Below are positions 56,750 to 64,000 of a DNA stretch of 64,000 nucleotides, in pieces; position 1 is the first letter of the stretch; each line of letters opens with the position of its first letter. The DNA lies in the NCBI RefSeq assembly GCF_000017805.1, contig NC_009767.1, positions 4,195,001 to 4,259,000 of the forward strand, given 5' to 3'. The DNA comes from Roseiflexus castenholzii DSM 13941 (GTDB lineage: Bacteria > Chloroflexota > Chloroflexia > Chloroflexales > Roseiflexaceae). Position numbers and translations under genes: made by a program. The notes under the pieces were generated by a model. That model ran no database searches and had not been told where the DNA came from. It was given only the letters and a program-made list of their open reading frames with translations.

Positions 56750-58009
56750 CTATTCCTCCTGCTTGATGTCGCTCAACCGCACCGTCTTCTGCACGCCGAA
56801 CTTGATCGTCTTCTGCCCTTCGCTGGAAAGTTTGCCGGTCTGTTGCAGATGCTGAATCTCACGCTCCATCGTCTGCGCAAGTTCGACTTCGCCCTGGTTG
56901 AGCAACCGGGTCACGGCGCTTTGCAGCTTCTGGGTCGCTCCCGCGACATCGCCGGCAGCGAGGTCCTGCAAGGCGCGCGTCTGCAACTTGAAGGCGCTGA
57001 CTTTCTCGACGATATTCATCACATTCGGATTCACCTGCGCAGCAAGCCCGGCATCAGTCGTAAAGGAAAGCATGATGTCGGCGCGACTCTTCTCACCGTG
57101 CAGATTCAGCAGCGGAATATCATAACTTACCTCGACCTGAGCGATGCGATACTCACCGGATGGTCGCGGCTCGACCAGCACTTCGACAAGCAGGGTGCGT
57201 CCGCTCCCGGTTTCCAGTTCACCAAGCGGCACACTGACGTCGCGATCAGAAATGGGGCGGTAACCGAGGTTGGTGATAAGCGGGTAGACCTGCCACACGG
57301 CGCGCGGCAATACTCCCTGCACAAATCGTAGCGTCACGTTCGCATTCTGCACCGTCGTCGCCTGCGCGCGCTGGATGGTATTCTGGAAGTAATCGACGAT
57401 CTTTTCTGGACGATCAATATAGTCTGCCGTTCCTCCCGAACGATTCGCCATCTCGATCAACAGATCCTCGTTCCAGTCCTTGCCGACGCCAAGCGCCGTG
57501 ATCGGCACGTTGCGCCGTCCGGCATCCTCGGCGCGTCGCAGACAGTCGGACTCGCTCTCGGTCTGACCGTCAGTGAGCAGGATGAGGCGACGCACCATGT
57601 GCGACGGTCCTTTATCGATCTCGCGCAGACCTGCCTCGATAGCCGGCGCAATCCGGGTTCCGCCGCTATCGCGCACACGATTGACGCGATCAGCCAGTTC
57701 TGCGGGTTTGGCGACCGGCGTGGCAGGGATCAGGACCTCGGTGCGATGATCGAAGATCACGACCGAGACGACATCCTGTGCGTCGAGCATCTCAATTGCG
57801 CGAATCGTCGCGCGTCGCACCCGGTCGATCTTTTCGCCCTTCATCGAGCCGCTCCGATCAATGACAAAACAGACATTGACCGGCGCTCGCACTTGTGTCA
57901 TGATCTGACCAGGCGTGACTTCGATCAGCAGATACGCAACCTGCGGCATCGTCGCTGCCGTCAGATACGGACGCGCCAGCGATGCGCGAATGGCAACCTC
58001 GCCTGCCAT
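56750..58009 (-). CDS. von Willebrand factor type A domain protein
   Basis: 419 aa. MIDAS DRSGSM (51-56) with the later Thr/Asp residues (GGTRIAPAIE, LLTDGQTES), so a metal-dependent ligand-binding fold. C-terminal region is a beta domain (VTLRFVQGVLPRAVWQVYP) plus helices. No signal peptide. AAGGAG before ATG 58009. Lies divergent to the Ser/Thr kinase; vWA and kinase/FHA genes often work together. Confidence 0.9.
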   Translation of the reverse strand: MAGEVAIRASLARPYLTAATMPQVAYLLIEVTPGQIMTQVRAPVNVCFVIDRSGSMKGEKIDRVRRATIRAIEMLDAQDVVSVVIFDHRTEVLIPATPVAKPAELADRVNRVRDSGGTRIAPAIEAGLREIDKGPSHMVRRLILLTDGQTESESDCLRRAEDAGRRNVPITALGVGKDWNEDLLIEMANRSGGTADYIDRPEKIVDYFQNTIQRAQATTVQNANVTLRFVQGVLPRAVWQVYPLITNLGYRPISDRDVSVPLGELETGSGRTLLVEVLVEPRPSGEYRIAQVEVSYDIPLLNLHGEKSRADIMLSFTTDAGLAAQVNPNVMNIVEKVSAFKLQTRALQDLAAGDVAGATQKLQSAVTRLLNQGEVELAQTMEREIQHLQQTGKLSSEGQKTIKFGVQKTVRLSDIKQEE

Positions 58010-58210
58010 AGACTACTCCTTTGACGACGCGCTCTGTCGCCGTCACACATTGCGCCGATTTTTGCCGATGCCGGCAACCGGCGCGATCATCAATGCTGCG
58101 GTTGAGGCGCAACGTCTACACCCATGCGCCCCTTTATCATATACGCTGCCTTCTACCCCACAGTTGCCGCTCAAGATCCCCGACGCGCGACAACGACATC
58201 ACAGAGATAG

Positions 58211-58219
58211 AGTATAACA
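58211..58219 (-). promoter_or_regulatory. Extended -10 promoter of the vWA gene
   Basis: Minus strand TGTTATACT with a TTGTTT about 15 bases before the -10. Leader of roughly 195 nt to ATG 58009. Confidence 0.45.
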
Positions 58220-58587
58220 AAGTTCTGCTGCAAACAACAACGCTTGTATCAATGCAACGCTCGCGCCAGCATCAGCACCCACCCCAAACCTCCGTCGCGG
58301 GGCTGACCTCTCCCGGCGCAAAGTTCAAAGGCGGACCGCACGCATGCGCAGAGCGGGCATGCATAGCGTTGGGATGCGCCGTTGCACCCTCACCCTTTGC
58401 CCCTCTCCCGCGCACGAGAGCGGGGCGACCGGCGGCGCGCGCGGCCGTTCCACGGCGGGAGCGCCGGTGTTCGCTCGGGAGTTCTATCCGCCCTTGAACC
58501 CCGCACGAAGGGGGCTGTCGCGCTCTTCGTGCGTTCAGCCCGCCCCGCTGAAGCGGTAGGCGGCACGGACCAATTTCGGGCATCCTG

Positions 58588-58596
58588 TGGTACAAT
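58588..58596 (+). promoter_or_regulatory. Extended -10 promoter of the kinase gene
   Basis: TGGTACAAT; the start site would be near 58603, giving about 43 nt before ATG 58646 or almost none before ATG 58607. Confidence 0.5.
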
Positions 58597-58645
58597 TGGC
58601 GCAGGAATGCGGTTCTCCCTGCAAGGAGCGCATACGCAGCGCCAT

Positions 58646-60034
58646 ATGTCTGAACTGCTCGCGCCGGAAACGATCATCCACGGTACACACGCCGGGTACC
58701 GCATCATCTCACTGATAGGTCGCGGCGGGATGGGGGCGGTCTACCGCGCGCTACGCCTGGCAGACTCGACCATTTGGGCATTGAAAGAAATGCGCCCGTT
58801 GGAAGACCTGCCGACTGCGGAATTCGAAGAGAATCGGCGACTGTTTTTGCAGGAAGCCGAACTCCTCAGCAAACTCAGTCACCCTGGGTTGCCGGTCGTT
58901 GCCGACCTGTTCGAGTATCAGGGACGCCCCGTGATGATCATGGAGTTCGTTCCGGGACAGACGCTCGAGCACCGCATCCGCGACGCCAATGCGCCATTGC
59001 TCGAACAACAGGTGGTCGGCTATGGCATTCAACTGGCGCGTATTCTGCACTACCTCCATACGCGCACTCCGCCGATCATCTACCGCGACCTGAAGCCATC
59101 GAACGTGATGCTGACCCCGGAGGGAGTGCTGAAACTGATCGACTTCGGCGTTGCGCGCACCTACAAAGTGCGTAAGGCGAAAGATACGATTGCGATGGGG
59201 TCGGCGGGCTATGCGCCGCCAGAACAGTATGGCAAGGGGCAAACCGATGCGCGCTCCGATGTGTATGCGCTCGGCGCGACACTGCTCCACCTGCTGACGA
59301 ACCTGCCGCCGATTCCGTTGCAAACACCTGCGAAGGGAAGTATTCGCAAACTCAATCCGTCGGTTGATGCGCGCACCGAAGAGACGATCATCAAGGCAAT
59401 GAACCTCGATCCGTCCAGGCGGTTCAGCAGTGCGCTCGAATTCGAGCAGGCGCTCCATCGCTGTCTCGATGCGCCATTTGTCGATCCCGCCGCGCGCGCC
59501 ACGCCGCCGCCGCCGATCATCCCGCCGGTTGTGACACCCTCCTCGCCCGAAACGATCCTGCAAGCGCCGGCGACGCCGGTTGCGCCTCCAATCACGCCGG
59601 CGCTGCCGCCGATCGCACCGCCGGAAGGTCATACATGCGCGCGTTGTGGACGGATCAACAAACCTCATGCGCGCTTCTGCGCCGGTTGCGGCGCGCCGCT
59701 CAGCGCCGCCATGGCCGCGCCGCGCCTGATCATTGCCTCGCCGCGCAGCACGTTTGAGCAAAAGATCGAACACACGCCACTGCGTATCGGCCGCCGCGAT
59801 CCGCGCCAGCACCACTACCCGGAACTCGACCTGGCGGAACACGACCGCGGCATCGCGTCGCGCCATCATGCGCTGATCGAACGCAATGGCGACTACTACA
59901 CCCTGACTGACCTTGGCTCGACCAACGGCACACTCGTCAATGGGACGCCGCTGCCGCCACACCAGAAACATCGCCTGCGTTCCGGCGACCGGATCAAGAT
60001 TGGTGAAGTGGAAATCGAGTTTCGCTGGGGATAG
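58646..60034 (+). CDS. Serine/threonine protein kinase with zinc ribbon and FHA domain
   Basis: 462 aa. Kinase domain 18-275: glycine loop GRGGMG (25-30), Lys47, YRDLKPSN (146-153, Asp148), DFG (166-168), APPEQYG. A Pro-rich linker, a zinc ribbon CARCG...CAGCG, and a C-terminal FHA domain (LRIGRRDPRQHHY, SRHHALIERNGD, LGSTNGTLVNG). No membrane helix, so cytoplasmic. AAGGAG lies 17 nt before ATG 58646, so the earlier in-frame ATG at 58607 is possible. Divergent from the vWA gene, a likely partner. Confidence 0.9.
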   Translation: MSELLAPETIIHGTHAGYRIISLIGRGGMGAVYRALRLADSTIWALKEMRPLEDLPTAEFEENRRLFLQEAELLSKLSHPGLPVVADLFEYQGRPVMIMEFVPGQTLEHRIRDANAPLLEQQVVGYGIQLARILHYLHTRTPPIIYRDLKPSNVMLTPEGVLKLIDFGVARTYKVRKAKDTIAMGSAGYAPPEQYGKGQTDARSDVYALGATLLHLLTNLPPIPLQTPAKGSIRKLNPSVDARTEETIIKAMNLDPSRRFSSALEFEQALHRCLDAPFVDPAARATPPPPIIPPVVTPSSPETILQAPATPVAPPITPALPPIAPPEGHTCARCGRINKPHARFCAGCGAPLSAAMAAPRLIIASPRSTFEQKIEHTPLRIGRRDPRQHHYPELDLAEHDRGIASRHHALIERNGDYYTLTDLGSTNGTLVNGTPLPPHQKHRLRSGDRIKIGEVEIEFRWG

Positions 60035-60838
60035 ATGATGGGAAAGACGCCGCGTGTTCTCATTTTGCGCGCCGCCGGCATTAATCGCAACAGCGACGCT
60101 GCGCTGGCAATCGAACTTGCGGGAGGGCGCCCGGAGATGGTCCATATCAACCGACTCATTGCCGGCGAACGGCGACTGATGGACTATGCGATGCTGGTCG
60201 TTCCAGGAGGGTTTTCATATGGCGATCATCTGGGCGCAGGAAAACTTTTGGCAATCGATCTGATCCATTGCCTTGGCGATCAGATCACACGATTCGTCGC
60301 GGATGGTCGTCCGGTGATCGGCATCTGCAACGGCTTCCAGGCGCTCGTGAAAGCCGGCATCCTTCCCGGAATACAATTGGACGGCAGTAGCGACACTCCG
60401 CAGTCGGTGACGCTCACCGACAATGCTTCCGGTCGCTTCGAGTGCCGCTGGGTGCGCCTGGCTGCCGACCCGACCAGCGTGTGCGTCTTCACCCGCGGCA
60501 TCGAGCGCCCGCTTGAGGTTCCTGTTGCGCATGGCGAAGGGCGCTTCGTGGCGCGCAACGACGCCACCCTCGCCGCGCTGCGCGCCGCCGGACTGGTGGC
60601 GCTGCGCTACATCGCCGCCAATGGTGGACCGCCCTCGTACCCGGAGAACCCGAATGGCTCCGAGGATCATATCGCCGGAATCTGCAATCCTGGCGGCAAT
60701 GTGCTGGGGCTGATGCCGCACCCGGAGAACGCAGCGTTGCCGCACCAGCATCCGCGCTGGACGCGCGAACCACTGCGGAACGAAGGGGATGGGTTGGCTC
60801 TCTTTCGGAATGCGATCCGGTATGCGCAAGGGATGTGA
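60035..60838 (+). CDS. purQ: Phosphoribosylformylglycinamidine synthase subunit PurQ
   Basis: 267 aa class I glutamine amidotransferase supplying ammonia for FGAM formation in purine synthesis. Nucleophile Cys98 (GICNGFQAL), catalytic His/Glu in GLMPHPENA, plus VVPGGFSYGD. ATG immediately follows the kinase stop (TAGATGATG), so translation is coupled with an unrelated kinase. purL and purS are not in the window. Confidence 0.93.
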   Translation: MMGKTPRVLILRAAGINRNSDAALAIELAGGRPEMVHINRLIAGERRLMDYAMLVVPGGFSYGDHLGAGKLLAIDLIHCLGDQITRFVADGRPVIGICNGFQALVKAGILPGIQLDGSSDTPQSVTLTDNASGRFECRWVRLAADPTSVCVFTRGIERPLEVPVAHGEGRFVARNDATLAALRAAGLVALRYIAANGGPPSYPENPNGSEDHIAGICNPGGNVLGLMPHPENAALPHQHPRWTREPLRNEGDGLALFRNAIRYAQGM

Positions 60839-61166
60839 TCGCGGGAAGGCGCGAGGCAAGAGGCAAGAGGCAAGAGGCAAGAGGCGTGAGGCGAGAGGCG
60901 AGAGGCGAGGGGCAAGAGGCGAGAGGCGAGAGGCGAGAGGCGAGGGGCAAGAGGCGAGAGGCGAGAGGCGAGGGGCAAGAGGCGAGAGGCGAGAGGCGAG
61001 GGGCAAGAGGCGAGAGGCGAGGGGCAAGAGGCGAGAGGCGAGAGGCAAGAGGCGAGAGGCGAGAGGCGAGAGGCGAGAGGCGAGGGGCAAGAGGCGAGAG
61101 GCGAGAGGCGAGGGGCAAGAGGCGAGAGGCGAGGGGCAAGAGGCGAGAGGCGAGAGGCGAGAGGTG

Positions 61167-61402
61167 ATACCAATGACGATTGAAGATGCCGCATGCGTGT
61201 CATTCTGAGCGCAGCGACTTGTCATTCTGAGCGCAGCGACTTGTCATTCCGAGCGCAGCGACGGGTCATTCCGAGCGCAGCGACGGGTCATTCCGAGCGC
61301 AGCGACGGGTCATTCCGAGCGCAGCGAGGAATCTGCGCGGGACACGCACGACCCCCTCGCGCTGCTCGGGGTGACTATGCGGATGGTCACCGGTCATTGG
61401 TG
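61167..61402 (+). repeat. MITE-like element, copy D with expanded 22-bp units
   Basis: From ATACCAATGAC to GTCATTGGTGT. The interior GTCATTCCGAGCGCAGCGA. block repeats about six times in 22-bp steps. Confidence 0.85.
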
Positions 61403-61565
61403 TGAGAGGTGAGAGACGAGAGACGAGAGGCGAGAGGCGAGAGGCGAGAGGCGAGAGGCGAGGGGCGAGGGGCGAGAGGCGAGGGGCAAGAGGCGAGAGG
61501 CGAGAGGCGAGGGGCAAGAGGCGAGAGGCGAGAGGCGAGGGGCAAGAGGCGAGAGGCGAGAGGTG

Positions 61566-61866
61566 ATACCAATGACGCCTGAAGATGCCGCATTCTTGTC
61601 ATTCCGAGCGCAGCGACTTGTCATTCCGAGCGCAGCGACTTGGCATTCCGAGCGCAGCGACGGGTCATTCCGAGCGCAGCGACGGGTCATTCCGAGCGCA
61701 GCGACGGGTCATTCCGAGCGCAGCGACTTGTCATTCCGAGCGCAGCGACTTGTCATGCCGAGCGCAGCGACTTGTCATTCCGAGCGCAGCGAGGAATCTG
61801 CGCGGGTCGCGCACGACCCCTCGCGCTGCTCGGGGTGACTATGCGGATGGTCACCGGTCATTGGTG
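61566..61866 (+). repeat. MITE-like element, copy E with expanded 22-bp units
   Basis: Same ends as copy D; about ten 22-bp GTCATTCCGAGCGCAGCGA units inside. Confidence 0.85.
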
Positions 61867-62057
61867 TGAGGGGCGAGAGGCGAGAGGCGCGAGACGCGAG
61901 GCAAGAGGCGTGAGGCGTGAGGCAAGGGGCAAGAGGCAAGAGGCGTGAGGTGAGAGGCGTGAGGTGAGAGGCGTGAGGCAAGGGGCAAGAGGCAAGAGGC
62001 GAGAGGCGAGAGGCGAGAGGCAAGAGGAGCGAGGCAAGAGGCGAGAGGCGAGAGGTG

Positions 62058-62200
62058 ATACCAATGACGCCTGAAGATGCCGCATTCTTGTCATTCCGAG
62101 CGCAGCGACTTGTCATTCCGAGCGCAGCGACTTGTCATTCCGAGCCCTTCGCTTCGCTCAGGGTAAACGCAGCGAGGAATCTGAACGGGACTCGCACGAC
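62058..62200 (+). repeat. MITE-like element, copy F, 3' truncated
   Basis: Starts ATACCAATGACG and has the 22-bp units but loses similarity after CTCGCACGAC near 62200; no closing inverted repeat. Confidence 0.75.
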
Positions 62201-62336
62201 GATGGTTCCGACCTGCCCCCGGCGCAGCCTGCGATCTGGAAGGTCTTCGAGCAGCGCCACGACATCAAGCACATGCGGGGTATCATGTGTCATCTTTTTT
62301 TCCTTCGCATTGCCCGTCTCGAGTTTATTACAGCAC

Positions 62337-63167
62337 TCACCGGAACCATTTTTGCTGCGCCTCCTCAAAGAACCCCTCGGCGCGTAGCGCGTCGAGCGCC
62401 TGATTAACCGCTTCGTGCAGGCGATACGCTTCCGGCGCAACCGCGATCACATATGGCTCGAAGGTCAGCGCCTGCGCAACGCGCAATTCCGGCGCGTGCG
62501 CCATCGCAATCAGCGCCGCCGGATGATCGACGATCACGGCATCCACCTCGCCACGCTGCAACGCCGCCAGCGCATCGGCCGGCGTGTCGTAATCGGGACG
62601 CAGCACGAACGATGCTCCCTCCATCAGACGTCGCCGCGCCAGTGTATCGGCGTCGGAACCGAGCGCCACGCCAACTACGTGAGCGGTGAGGTCCGCTTCT
62701 GATGTGATGGGCGAATCCGACCGAACAACCAGCATCTGCCCGGCGTCGAAATAGAACTGCGAGAAACGGGCGCGCCAGCCGAGTTCCGGCGCATACGGCA
62801 GGGCTGAGATCGCAATATCGGCGCGCCGTGCCGCCAGATCGTCGTAGATCGAATCCAGCCCGCTTGGAATGAACTCCGCCTGAACGCCAAGACGCGCTGC
62901 AATCGCGTGCGCCAGATCGATGTCATATCCGGCAGGTTTCCCATCCTCCATCCAGGTGAACGGGTAGAAACCAAGATCGACCGCCACCCGCAGCGTGCGG
63001 CGTTGCTGCACCCCGGCCCATACTGGATCGAGACCCTGCCCCACAACGTTCAACCCCGTTTGCGCACTTACCGCCAGCGCCGCATATCCGACGATTATCA
63101 GCAGCGCAACCGCATCGAACCGGCGCCTTCCATCGCGTCGCCGCCGCATCCGCAACGTCTCTCTCAT
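62337..63167 (-). CDS. ABC transporter solute-binding protein (family 3, amino-acid type)
   Basis: 276 aa. N-terminal membrane anchor (FDAVALLIIVGYAALAVSA) after an Arg-rich start, so anchored or exported. SBP_bac_3 pattern: LRVAVDLGFYPFTWMEDGKPAGYDIDLAHAIAARL-type start (here LRVAVDLGFYPFTWM and GYDIDLAHAIAARLG), DIAISALPY, VVRSDSPI, GEVDAVIVDHPAAL. Permease and ATPase genes are not in the window. Ligand unknown. Confidence 0.88.
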   Translation of the reverse strand: MRETLRMRRRRDGRRRFDAVALLIIVGYAALAVSAQTGLNVVGQGLDPVWAGVQQRRTLRVAVDLGFYPFTWMEDGKPAGYDIDLAHAIAARLGVQAEFIPSGLDSIYDDLAARRADIAISALPYAPELGWRARFSQFYFDAGQMLVVRSDSPITSEADLTAHVVGVALGSDADTLARRRLMEGASFVLRPDYDTPADALAALQRGEVDAVIVDHPAALIAMAHAPELRVAQALTFEPYVIAVAPEAYRLHEAVNQALDALRAEGFFEEAQQKWFR

Positions 63168-63187
63168 CGTATCTTCATACAGATGTC

Positions 63188-63216
63188 TTGATCAACGGTC
63201 ATTGTTCAAGTATACT
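63188..63216 (+). promoter_or_regulatory. Sigma70-type promoter for the window-end gene
   Basis: TTGATC, exactly 17 bases, TATACT. Points to the plus-strand gene starting at 63341; leader about 120 nt. Confidence 0.7.
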
Positions 63217-63340
63217 TTAAACCAATCTCGATATTAATTCTTCACACCTGCACTATTTCCCAATGGCGTTATATTCCATGCGTATCGACAACTCGACGAT
63301 GCCGAACGTCGATGAATGAGCGTTAGTTTCAGGGAATGTG

Positions 63341-64000
63341 GTGAACCTTATGCAGGACCCGCGTCATATGTCGCAACCTCCGGTGCAGCAGGCGGCGCCT
63401 CCACCGTCGTATCCCGTCCAGTCGCCATATCCGTACTACGCACCGCCGCCGCGTGTCGGCGCTGCCGGTCGTTTCACTCGGTTGATGCGCCTGCTTCTGC
63501 GACGAGCGCTCTACAGCCTGGTGCTGCTAGGGCGCGCGATGCGACCATATGCGCTGACGCTGGCAGTCGCCTTGGTGTTGTTGAGCGTGATTGGCTGGAT
63601 GAGCTGGCAACTGTGGGGACCAAAGCCCGACGGTCCGACGTTTACCCGCGCCGACTCGATTCCCCCTGCGCCAGCCGTGCTCAACTATCTTCAGGGACGA
63701 AAAACCTTCGATGCCGACCTGATGTGGGATTCATTCAGCACGGAGTATCAGACATCGCGCCTCAATGTCGGCGCCTCGAAAGCGACACTGCAATCGCAAG
63801 CCAATATCGAGAAGAATATGGGTCTGGTATATAACCGCTACGATTACATCGGCGGCATCACGCTCGACGATGGCGGCTCAATGTACTTCTACGCGGTGCA
63901 GGTGTCGCTCCAGAGCCAGAGCGCCAAAGTGCCGATGATTATTACCGCGAACCCGGAAGGCAAGATTATCAATATCATTTCGCCGCTAGATCGACTGTCG
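63341..64000 (+). CDS. Membrane-anchored protein of unknown function, cut by window end
   Basis: 220 codons open to the window end. A Pro/Tyr/Gln-rich N-terminus (QPPVQQAAPPPSYP), a basic stretch, then a membrane helix LTLAVALVLLSVIGWMSW and an exported-side domain (LNYLQGRKTFDADLMWDSF, QSQANIEKNMGLVYNRYDYI) that looks like the NTF2-like or DUF4878-type repeats of lipoproteins, not certain. AGGGA lies 5-6 bases before the GTG at 63341; the ATG at 63350 is the alternative. Confidence 0.7.
   Translation, partial: MNLMQDPRHMSQPPVQQAAPPPSYPVQSPYPYYAPPPRVGAAGRFTRLMRLLLRRALYSLVLLGRAMRPYALTLAVALVLLSVIGWMSWQLWGPKPDGPTFTRADSIPPAPAVLNYLQGRKTFDADLMWDSFSTEYQTSRLNVGASKATLQSQANIEKNMGLVYNRYDYIGGITLDDGGSMYFYAVQVSLQSQSAKVPMIITANPEGKIINIISPLDRLS

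Larger units (their letters stand above)
58010..58645. other. Divergent intergenic region
   Basis: 636 bases between the vWA and kinase starts, with a promoter on each side. 58503-58532 holds a hairpin GCACGAAG/CTTCGTGC. The CCCTCACCCTTTGCCCCTCT stretch at 58387 looks like low-complexity repeat. No gene seen. Confidence 0.5.
60845..62057. repeat. Composite repeat block: purine-rich runs alternating with MITE-like copies
   Basis: Purine-rich runs of GCGAGAGGCGAGAGGCGAGG type at 60845-61166, 61403-61565 and 61867-62057, without hairpin cores, alternate with MITE-like copies D and E. Each run ends GAGAGGTG directly before ATACCAATGAC. No gene in 60839-62336; the open frames are artefacts. Confidence 0.9.

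Overview
The window is GC-rich bacterial chromosome. Its gene content (SbtA-type bicarbonate transporter, MglA/MglB-like GTPase parts, Tad-type ATPase, many DUF proteins, secreted proteins carrying a YLPLV motif) and its dense dispersed repeats suggest a filamentous Chloroflexota, most like Roseiflexus. This is inference from style and protein families; no search was run. I recognised no rRNA, tRNA or clear CRISPR array.

Layout. 1-2.2 kb: a zinc alcohol dehydrogenase cut by the window edge (minus) and fmt (plus). 2.4-4.3 kb: a minus-strand group with a HEPN/MNT toxin-antitoxin-like pair, a yidD gene fused to a second degenerate MNT-like domain, and moaB. 4.4-7.2 kb: a CPBP protease remnant, then a minus-strand cassette of Roadblock/LC7, protoglobin, DUF4388 and small GTPase genes. 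7.5-12.5 kb: a secreted protein, a CPBP protease, miaB and a second CPBP protease. 12.5-17 kb: a TPR protein, a duplicated-domain protein, an AAA ATPase and a CpaF/TadA ATPase. 17-21 kb: a hairpin-bearing repeat array, comF, an MBL-fold hydrolase and tandem MITE-like repeats. 21-24 kb: a GH2 glycosidase.

24-32.3 kb is an accessory island bounded by the same purine-rich repeat family in opposite orientations. It holds a frameshifted CSLREA-type secreted protein, a second secreted repeat protein, an ABC-ATPase remnant, a dead IS701-like element, another transposase remnant and an AT-rich orphan gene.

32.3-38.6 kb is a plus-strand housekeeping run: nrdR, a membrane Mrr-like protein, fabG, an Asp23/Gls24-like protein, nusB, acpP, tatA/B, tatC and a gene resembling 16S rRNA m7G1405 methyltransferases. 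38.6-46 kb: a duplicated stretch, htpX, a histidine kinase/response regulator pair, sbtA, a methyltransferase and a divergent tgt. 46-58 kb: an alkaline phosphatase, a CinA N-domain protein, two frameshifted genes, glycerate kinase, pepF, a TPR protein and a vWA protein. 58.6-64 kb: a Ser/Thr kinase with an FHA domain next to purQ, a large composite repeat block, an ABC solute-binding protein and a membrane protein cut by the window end.

The most notable points are the globin-containing GTPase cassette, the YidD-MNT fusion, the Rmt-like methyltransferase in the tat operon, the two interleaved repeat families, and three loci where local duplications of similar geometry occur, two of which break genes.
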